NCBI GenBank assembly: GCA_964542745.1
Contig: CAZIVR010000058.1
Span: 1-21,862, forward strand
Direction of reading: 5' to 3'
Origin: DATKAB01 sp964542745
Lineage (GTDB): Bacteria > Eisenbacteria > RBG-16-71-46
Length of the DNA stretch: 21,862 nucleotides
This document shows positions 16,562 through 21,862 of the stretch, in pieces; the stretch's first letter is position 1; every line of letters starts with the position of its first letter. Both the position numbers and the translations under genes were made by a program. Under the pieces are notes generated by a model that was given only the letters and a program-made list of their open reading frames with translations, was not told where the DNA came from and did no database searches.

Positions 16562-18052
16562 ATGACGATTCACCCACGAACGGCGCGCTCCTTCCAGGGG
16601 GCGCGCCTCGTGCTTTTCACGCTGATCGGGTTCGCCGCCCTCGTTCCTTCGTTCACCCCTGGGACGGCCGCCGCGGCCGATCGCGGCCCGGGGCCGCTGC
16701 CGTGGCGGATCGGCTACCAGGTCGGATTCTGCGCCGACGCCGCGGCGTTCCCCGACAGCGCGGGAACCACGCTCGAGGTCTACGTGCGGGTCCGCCCATC
16801 CCTGATTGCGGACCTGGTGCGCGCCGGCGGGGTCCCCGAGCCGATCCGGCTCACCGCGACGCTCCGGCCGCTGTTCGGCAAGGGACGCGAGGAGACCCGG
16901 GAGCAACGTTTCCGGGTGGACCCGGCCGACACGGCGGACGCCCTCGGCGAAGTCGTGGTGCTCACGTTCCCGGCCCGCCCGGGCCGCCACCGGCTCGAGG
17001 TGCGCATGGAGGTGAAGCGCCAGGCGCTCGCGCGGGCCGGCGTGCGGCGCCCCGAGTCGGCGCGCGTCGAAGGCGAGATCGTGATCCCGGGGCCGCAGGC
17101 GGGCCGCGAGATCTCGGATCTCGAGTTCCTGTGGGGCGAGGGGGGGCGCGGGAACCTGCGCGTGTTCGGGCGGGGCGGCCGCGACCGCGTGCCCAACCCG
17201 GAGCGCTTGTACGGCCTCTACGCCACGTCGGCGCGGGCCCTGTTCGTGACGCGGGCCGGGAGCGAGGCGCCGTGGCGGTGGATCGCGCGGGCGCTCGACT
17301 CCGCCGGGGTCGTGGTGGCCGAACAATCGGGCGAGGGGCCCCCGGCCCGCAGTCTCGAGGCGGAGATCGCCCTCGACATCGCGGACCTGGCGGCGGGCGC
17401 CTACGACCTCGAGGTCAAGGCGTGGCAGGAGGGGGACCCGGGGGCGCTGCTGCGCCGGTCGCCCTTCAGCGTCGCCTGGCGCGAGGATGCCTGGAAGCGC
17501 GACCCGCAGGAGATTGCCGACGACGTGCACTTCCTGCTCGCGGCCGACGAGGAGGAGGCGTTCGAGGGGATGTCGCCCGGCGAGCAGGAGCGCACGCTCG
17601 AGGCGTTCTGGAAGCGCCGCGATCCCACTCCCGACACGGGCGAGAACGAGGCGCGCGACCGCTACTACCGCCGGGTGCGCTTCGCCAACCAGACGTACGG
17701 CCGCTACGGGCTCGGCCGCGGCATGTTCTCGGACATGGGCCGCGCCTTCATCCGCTACGGGGAGCCCGCCGAGGTGGTGCGCCAGGTGATCCCCTCGCTG
17801 GACGACAACCTGACCCGGGTGATCCGCGAGCTGGCGGCCTCGGAGCCGCGCAGCCTCGGCGCGGTGGAGAGCCGGGAGGTGGGTTCCGACATGCGGCCCT
17901 TCGAGCTGTGGATCTACGAGGGCAACATTCCGCTCCCGGTGGACGCCGACCCCGCCCAGTCGCGCACGCACGTGTTCGGCACGCGGCTGGTGTTCCTGTT
18001 CGTGGACGAGCACTGGACCGGGGACTACCGGCTCCTCTATTCGAGCGAGTAG
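16562..18052 (+). CDS. GWxTD-type periplasmic protein (variant motif)
   Basis: The 496-residue product carries a signal peptide (cleavage near TAAAA, residue 39) with no lipobox Cys, a long beta-rich middle (about 45-310) and a C-terminal domain recognisable as the GWxTD family by its layout: EAFWKRRDPTPDTGENEAR, YYRRVRFANQTYG, then GMFSDMGRAFIRYGEPAEV and LWIYEG. The naming motif G-W-x-T-D reads G-M-F-S-D at residues 387-391. The family is widespread in the FCB group and Acidobacteria; its function is unknown. It is the last of the four tightly spaced envelope genes (21 bases after porV) and is followed by a terminator-like hairpin. ATG 16562 has only a weak purine-rich GACGGGAAG upstream (about 16544-16552). 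Confidence 0.82.
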   Translation: MTIHPRTARSFQGARLVLFTLIGFAALVPSFTPGTAAAADRGPGPLPWRIGYQVGFCADAAAFPDSAGTTLEVYVRVRPSLIADLVRAGGVPEPIRLTATLRPLFGKGREETREQRFRVDPADTADALGEVVVLTFPARPGRHRLEVRMEVKRQALARAGVRRPESARVEGEIVIPGPQAGREISDLEFLWGEGGRGNLRVFGRGGRDRVPNPERLYGLYATSARALFVTRAGSEAPWRWIARALDSAGVVVAEQSGEGPPARSLEAEIALDIADLAAGAYDLEVKAWQEGDPGALLRRSPFSVAWREDAWKRDPQEIADDVHFLLAADEEEAFEGMSPGEQERTLEAFWKRRDPTPDTGENEARDRYYRRVRFANQTYGRYGLGRGMFSDMGRAFIRYGEPAEVVRQVIPSLDDNLTRVIRELAASEPRSLGAVESREVGSDMRPFELWIYEGNIPLPVDADPAQSRTHVFGTRLVFLFVDEHWTGDYRLLYSSE

Positions 18053-18072
18053 CGCCGGGGGCGCGTTTCCTT
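18052..18072 (+). terminator. Possible weak intrinsic terminator of the envelope operon
   Basis: GCGCC-GGG-GGCGC (18052-18064) forms a 5-bp all-GC stem with a three-base loop and is followed by GTTTCCTT. The stem begins at the last base of the GWxTD gene stop. It is short and its T-run is broken, so termination may be partial. Confidence 0.4.
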
Positions 18073-18100
18073 GACCCTCCTTCGCGCGCTCGGGCATAGT
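18071..18100 (+). promoter_or_regulatory. Candidate promoter of gap-pgk-tpiA
   Basis: TTGACC (18071-18076), 18-base spacer, CATAGT (18095-18100; 4/6 to TATAAT). Transcription would start near 18107 and leave a very GC-rich leader of about 190 bases before the gap ATG, in which I see no gene; it includes a short direct repeat of GCGCGGCTC around 18119-18136. Confidence 0.55.
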
Positions 18101-18297
18101 CCCCGCGCTCCTCGCCCGCGCGGCTCGCGCGGCTCCGATCCCGCACACCGGTCCCGCGGCGCCCCGCATCCGCCCCGGCCGCGACCCGGGTTCCGGCCCG
18201 CCGGGCGGCGCGGAGGAGGCCTGCCGGGCCGAAGTCGGTCGCGGTTCCCGACCTCCGGCCGATCCGTCCCCCAACCCCGGACCCGGAGGATGTCGAG

Positions 18298-19299
18298 ATG
18301 GCCCTGCGAGTGGCGATCAACGGTTTCGGCCGCATCGGCCGCCTGGTGGTGCGGGCCGCGAAGCAGCGGCGCGCGCCCATCGATTTCGTCGCGGTCAACG
18401 ACCTGACCGACGCGAACACGCTGGCGCACCTGCTGCGCTACGACACCGTGCACCGGATGTGGCCGGCGGCCGCGAGCCGGGCGCGCGACGGCGCGCTGGT
18501 GGTGGAGGGGGACGCCATGCAGGTGCTCTCCGAGAAGGACCCGGCGCGGCTGCCGTGGAAGTCGCTGGGCGTGGACGTGGTGCTCGAGTCCACCGGCCGC
18601 TTCACCGACCGCGACAAGGCCGCGGTCCACCTCGAGGCGGGGGCGCGCGCGGTGCTGGTCTCGGCGCCGTCCAAGGGGGCCGACCTCACGTTCGTGATCG
18701 GCGTCAACGACAAGAGCTTCGACCGCACCCGCCACCTCGTGACCAGCATCGGCTCCTGCACCACCAACTGCCTCGCCCCGGTGGCCAAGGTGCTCCACGA
18801 TTCCTTCGGCATCGACCACGGCCTCATGACCACCATCCACGCCTACACCAACGACCAGAACATCCTCGACCTTCCCCACAAGGACCTGCGCCGGGCGCGG
18901 GCGGCGGGCCAGAGCATGATCCCGACCTCCACCGGGGCCGCCAAGGCGATCGGCGAGGTGCTGCCCGAGCTCAAGGGCCGGCTCGACGGGCTCGCGGTGC
19001 GGGTGCCGGTGATGGACGGCTCGCTCGTGGACCTGGTGTGCCGCGTGCAGAAGCCGGTGACGCGGGACGAGGTCAACGCCGCGATGCGCGCGGCGGCGGC
19101 CGGCCCGATGAAGGGCATCCTCGAGGTGGTGGAGGACCCGATCGTCTCCACGGACGTGATCGGGAACCCCGCGAGCAGCGTGTTCGACGCCCTCTCGACC
19201 AACGTCATGCAGGGCAGCCTCGTGAAGGTGCTCTCCTGGTACGACAACGAGTGGGGCTTCTCGAACCGGGTGGTGGACGCGCTGCTGCTGACGGCGTGA
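18298..19299 (+). CDS. gap: Glyceraldehyde-3-phosphate dehydrogenase, NAD-type
   Basis: It oxidises glyceraldehyde 3-phosphate to 1,3-bisphosphoglycerate in glycolysis and runs in reverse in gluconeogenesis. The 333 residues are full length. The Rossmann motif INGFGRIGR starts at residue 7; Asp35 in VNDL and the Leu-Pro of LDLPHKDLRRAR indicate NAD rather than NADP use. The catalytic Cys154 is in SCTTNC and the catalytic His181 in HAYTNDQ; the C-terminal SWYDNEWGFSNRV is intact. The residues before the catalytic Cys read SIGS where SNAS is usual. ATG 18298 follows GGAGG (18285-18289) at eight bases. It is the first gene of a glycolytic operon, seven bases before pgk. Confidence 0.97.
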   Translation: MALRVAINGFGRIGRLVVRAAKQRRAPIDFVAVNDLTDANTLAHLLRYDTVHRMWPAAASRARDGALVVEGDAMQVLSEKDPARLPWKSLGVDVVLESTGRFTDRDKAAVHLEAGARAVLVSAPSKGADLTFVIGVNDKSFDRTRHLVTSIGSCTTNCLAPVAKVLHDSFGIDHGLMTTIHAYTNDQNILDLPHKDLRRARAAGQSMIPTSTGAAKAIGEVLPELKGRLDGLAVRVPVMDGSLVDLVCRVQKPVTRDEVNAAMRAAAAGPMKGILEVVEDPIVSTDVIGNPASSVFDALSTNVMQGSLVKVLSWYDNEWGFSNRVVDALLLTA

Positions 19300-19306
19300 G
19301 GCGCCC

Positions 19307-20509
19307 GTGAACCTGCGCAAGCGAGACGTCACGAGCCTCGAGCCGCGCGGCCGCCGCGTACTGGTGCGCGTGGACTACAACGTCCCGGTGAAGGACGGCG
19401 TGGTGGGCGACGACACCCGCATCACCGCCTCGCTGCCCACACTCCGCTGGCTCCTCGAGCGGGGCGCGCGCGTGATCCTGATGTCCCACCTCGGCCGCCC
19501 CAAGGGAGGCCCCGACCCGCGCTCCAGCCTGCGGCCGGTCGCCGAGCGGCTGGCCGCGCACCTCGGCCGACCGGTGGCCTTCGCCGAGGACTGCGTGGGA
19601 CCGGTGGCCGAGCGCGCCGCCGCCGCACTCGGCGACGGGGACGTGCTGATGCTCGAGAACGTGCGCTTCCATCCGGAGGAGGAGAAGAACGACGCCGCGT
19701 TCGCCGCGCGCCTCGCGGCGCTCGGGGACCTCTACGTGAACGACGCCTTCGGCACCGCGCACCGGGCGCACGCCTCGACCGAGGGCGTGGCGCGGCTGCG
19801 GCGGCCCGCGGTCGCGGGCTTCCTGATCGGACGGGAGCTGCGCTACCTGGGGAGCGCGCTCGAGCATCCCGAGCGCCCGTTCGTGGCGGTGCTGGGCGGC
19901 GCCAAGATCTCGGGCAAGATCGACGTGATCGAGGCGCTGCTCGGCCGGGTGAACCGGCTGCTGGTCGGCGGCGCGATGATGTTCACCTTCGCGCGGGCCG
20001 AGGGGAAGCCCACCGGGCGGTCGCTGGTCGAGGAGGATCGCGTTCCGCTCGCCGCGTCGCTCCTCGAGCGGGCGCGGAGCGCCGGCGTGGACCTGGTCCT
20101 CCCGGTGGACTGCGTGGCCTCGACCGCGCCCGACGGCAGCGCCCCCTCGCGCGTGTGCCCGATCGAGGACCTCCGTCCCGACGAGATGGGCGTGGACATC
20201 GGGCCCGTCACGGTGAGCCGCTTCGCCGCGAAGCTGGCCGGGGCGCGCACCGTGCTCTGGAACGGCCCGATGGGGATCTTCGAGGTCGAGCCGTTCGCGC
20301 TCGGCACGCTCCAGGTCGCGCGCACCGTCGCCGAGCTCGGTTCGCGCGGCGCGGTCACGGTGGTCGGCGGGGGAGACTCGGTCGCCGCCGTGCAGCAATC
20401 GGGGCTGGCCGAGCGCTTCACCCACCTCTCGACCGGTGGCGGGGCCTCCCTCGAGTTCCTCGAGGGCAAGGAGCTTCCCGGCATCGCCGTGCTGGACGAC
20501 GCGCCGTGA
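19307..20509 (+). CDS. pgk: Phosphoglycerate kinase
   Basis: It transfers phosphate from 1,3-bisphosphoglycerate to ADP, making ATP and 3-phosphoglycerate. The 400 residues match the usual length. Substrate-binding residues are visible in the N-terminal domain: VDYNVPV (Asp23, Asn25), TRI (Arg38), SHLGRPKG (60-67) and LENVRFHPEEEKND; nucleotide-binding parts are in the C-terminal domain: GGAKISGKI, LWNGPMGIFE and the GGGDS hinge at 354-358. GTG 19307 is the start, with a poor ribosome site (TGAGG at the gap stop), so translation probably depends on coupling to gap. The stop overlaps the GTG of tpiA in a GTGA. Confidence 0.97.
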   Translation: MNLRKRDVTSLEPRGRRVLVRVDYNVPVKDGVVGDDTRITASLPTLRWLLERGARVILMSHLGRPKGGPDPRSSLRPVAERLAAHLGRPVAFAEDCVGPVAERAAAALGDGDVLMLENVRFHPEEEKNDAAFAARLAALGDLYVNDAFGTAHRAHASTEGVARLRRPAVAGFLIGRELRYLGSALEHPERPFVAVLGGAKISGKIDVIEALLGRVNRLLVGGAMMFTFARAEGKPTGRSLVEEDRVPLAASLLERARSAGVDLVLPVDCVASTAPDGSAPSRVCPIEDLRPDEMGVDIGPVTVSRFAAKLAGARTVLWNGPMGIFEVEPFALGTLQVARTVAELGSRGAVTVVGGGDSVAAVQQSGLAERFTHLSTGGGASLEFLEGKELPGIAVLDDAP

Positions 20510-21270
20510 GCCGCCGGCCCCGGCTGGTGGCGGGCAACTGGAAGATGCACAAGTCGGCGGCCGAGGGCGCGGCGCTGGCGACCGAGCTGCGGAACCTGCT
20601 CGCCGCCGGGAGCGGCGGCGAGGTGGTGCTCTGCCCGCCCTTCACCGCGCTCGAGGCGGTGGGGCGCGCGATCGCCGGCTCGCCGATCCGGCTCGGCGCC
20701 CAGAACCTGCACGCGGAGCTGCGCGGCGCCTTCACCGGCGAGATCGCGGGGTCCATGCTCGCGGCACTCGGCTGCGCCTACGTGATCGTCGGCCACTCCG
20801 AGCGGCGTCACGGGATGGGGGAGGGCGACGCCTCGGTGGCGGCCAAGCTCCGGGCGGCCCGGCGCGACGGGCTGGTCCCGATCGTGTGCGTCGGCGAGAC
20901 CCTCGCCGAGCGCGAGGCGGACCGCACCGCCGAGGTGCTGGTGCGGCAGGTGCACGCCTGCTACGACGGGCTCGGGGCGGCGGAAGCCGAGCGCACCGTG
21001 ATCGCCTACGAGCCGGTGTGGGCGATCGGCACGGGCAAGGTCGCGACTCCCGGGCAGGCCCGCGACGCCCACCGCATCGTGCGCGCCACGCTCGAGCGGG
21101 TGGCCGGGACGGGCAGCGGCGGCCGCGTGCGCATCCTGTACGGCGGCAGCGTCAACGCCTCCAACGCGGCGGCCCTCTTCGCGGAGGACGAGGTGGACGG
21201 CGCCCTCGTCGGCGGGGCCTCGCTCGAGGCCGCGCCGTTCTTCCGAATCGTCGCGGCCGCATCGGTTTGA
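20506..21270 (+). CDS. tpiA: Triosephosphate isomerase
   Basis: It interconverts dihydroxyacetone phosphate and glyceraldehyde 3-phosphate. The 254-residue product has all catalytic residues at near-canonical positions: Lys13 in GNWKMH, His97 in GHSERR and Glu169 in YEPVWAIGTG; the phosphate-binding ILYGGSVN and ALVGGASL complete the barrel. GTG 20506 overlaps the pgk stop by four bases, which together with the position of Lys13 fixes the start. Pgk and TpiA are fused in some bacteria such as Thermotoga; here they remain separate but coupled. Confidence 0.97.
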   Translation: MSRRPRLVAGNWKMHKSAAEGAALATELRNLLAAGSGGEVVLCPPFTALEAVGRAIAGSPIRLGAQNLHAELRGAFTGEIAGSMLAALGCAYVIVGHSERRHGMGEGDASVAAKLRAARRDGLVPIVCVGETLAEREADRTAEVLVRQVHACYDGLGAAEAERTVIAYEPVWAIGTGKVATPGQARDAHRIVRATLERVAGTGSGGRVRILYGGSVNASNAAALFAEDEVDGALVGGASLEAAPFFRIVAAASV

Positions 21271-21296
21271 CGGGGGTTCCGGACCGCTGATAATCT
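21267..21296 (+). promoter_or_regulatory. Candidate promoter of secG
   Basis: TTGACG (21267-21272) contains the tpiA stop codon. A -10 box follows as TAATCT (21291-21296, 18-base spacer) or GATAAT (21289-21294, 16-base spacer, 5/6 match). It would give secG and the tRNA gene a transcript of their own, alongside read-through from gap. Confidence 0.55.
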
Positions 21297-21364
21297 GCGC
21301 GACCGCTCGCCGCGGCCGGGCCCTCTACCCGGGCCGGGCGGGCCCTGGAGACTCGAGGTCCACC

Positions 21365-21751
21365 ATGTACCTCTTTCTGCTGATCGTTCACCTCATCGTG
21401 TGTGTGGGGCTGGTCGCGGTCGTCCTGCTCCAGTCCGGCAAGGGCGGCGGGCTGGCCGGCGGAGCCTTCGGCGGGAGCGCGCAGACCGTGTTCGGCGGCC
21501 GCGGCGCCACCGATTTCATGACCCGGGCCACCATGGTGCTCGGCGCGATCTTCTTCATCACGTCCGTCAGCCTGGCGCTGATGTCGGGATCGCGCGGGGC
21601 CGGACGCAGCCTCATCCAGGAGCAGGCCCGGCGGGCGGCCTCGACGGCGACCACGCCGGTCGGCGGCGCCCCCGCGCGGCCCGGGACGCCCGCGACCGCG
21701 CCCCCGGCGGCCGCGCCCGCCGCTCCGGCGACGCCTTCCGGCGGGAGGTAG
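21365..21751 (+). CDS. secG: Preprotein translocase subunit SecG
   Basis: SecG is the small accessory subunit of the SecYEG channel and aids SecA-driven export. The 128-residue product has two membrane helices (about 3-22 and 55-77) joined by the family's Gly-rich cytoplasmic loop with LLQSGKGGGLAGGAFGG and FGGRGATDFMTRAT. The last 50 or so residues form an Ala/Pro/Thr-rich tail without structure, a common SecG feature though long here. ATG 21365 is preceded by GAGG (21355-21358). The gene is followed after 26 bases by tRNA-Leu. Confidence 0.95.
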   Translation: MYLFLLIVHLIVCVGLVAVVLLQSGKGGGLAGGAFGGSAQTVFGGRGATDFMTRATMVLGAIFFITSVSLALMSGSRGAGRSLIQEQARRAASTATTPVGGAPARPGTPATAPPAAAPAAPATPSGGR

Positions 21752-21777
21752 ACGCCGGGTTCCCGATCCGTCTTCGT

Positions 21778-21862
<85 letters not shown>

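Noticed and set aside
18119..18136. Direct repeat GCGCGGCTC in the gap leader
   Set aside because: Two short copies in GC-rich sequence, easily due to chance; no further copies seen.

Overview
The window is about 22 kb of very GC-rich bacterial DNA, densely coded, with every recognised gene on the + strand. No phage, IS, CRISPR or plasmid signal was seen. Genes typical of the FCB superphylum (a PorV/PorQ-family protein, a GWxTD-type protein, a secreted protein with a type IX-like C-terminal domain, and a TonB-dependent receptor with a carboxypeptidase-regulatory-like domain), together with the high GC, suggest an organism such as Candidatus Eisenbacteria or Gemmatimonadota. That placement is inference from gene content; no marker phylogeny could be run.

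Layout. (1) 1-4429: the 3' two-thirds of polA (cut by the window edge), coaE, and an unrecognised membrane-anchored TPR protein, joined by overlapping stop/start codons. (2) 4430-7653: prfB with a classic programmed +1 frameshift, then a phosphomannomutase/phosphoglucomutase and an alkyladenine DNA glycosylase, again joined by 4-base overlaps. (3) 7654-9490: a promoter and an unrecognised probable outer-membrane beta-barrel protein. (4) 9491-9835: a 345-base non-coding leader with two candidate promoters and a small palindrome. (5) 9836-18052: a four-gene cell-envelope operon with gaps of 21-25 bases, encoding a TonB-dependent receptor, a 988-residue secreted multidomain protein with a type IX-like C-terminal domain, a PorV-like barrel and a GWxTD-type periplasmic protein. 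(6) 18053-21862: terminator-like hairpin, promoter, gap-pgk-tpiA, a second promoter, secG and a complete tRNA-Leu(GAG) that ends exactly at the window end.

How the parts fit. The glycolytic trio makes the triose-phosphate core of glycolysis; secG belongs to the Sec translocon that exports the envelope proteins. The most interesting section is the envelope operon, which looks like a surface-display or secretion module: a receptor, a probable type IX-like cargo, and a PorV-like protein of the family that carries such cargo across the outer membrane. No core type IX genes (porK, L, M, N, sov/sprA, porU) lie in this window, so the secretion route is inferred. The other regions are ordinary housekeeping genes with a few notable details: PolA without proofreading residues, RF2 with an SPY instead of SPF recognition tripeptide, and promoters that embed an upstream stop codon.
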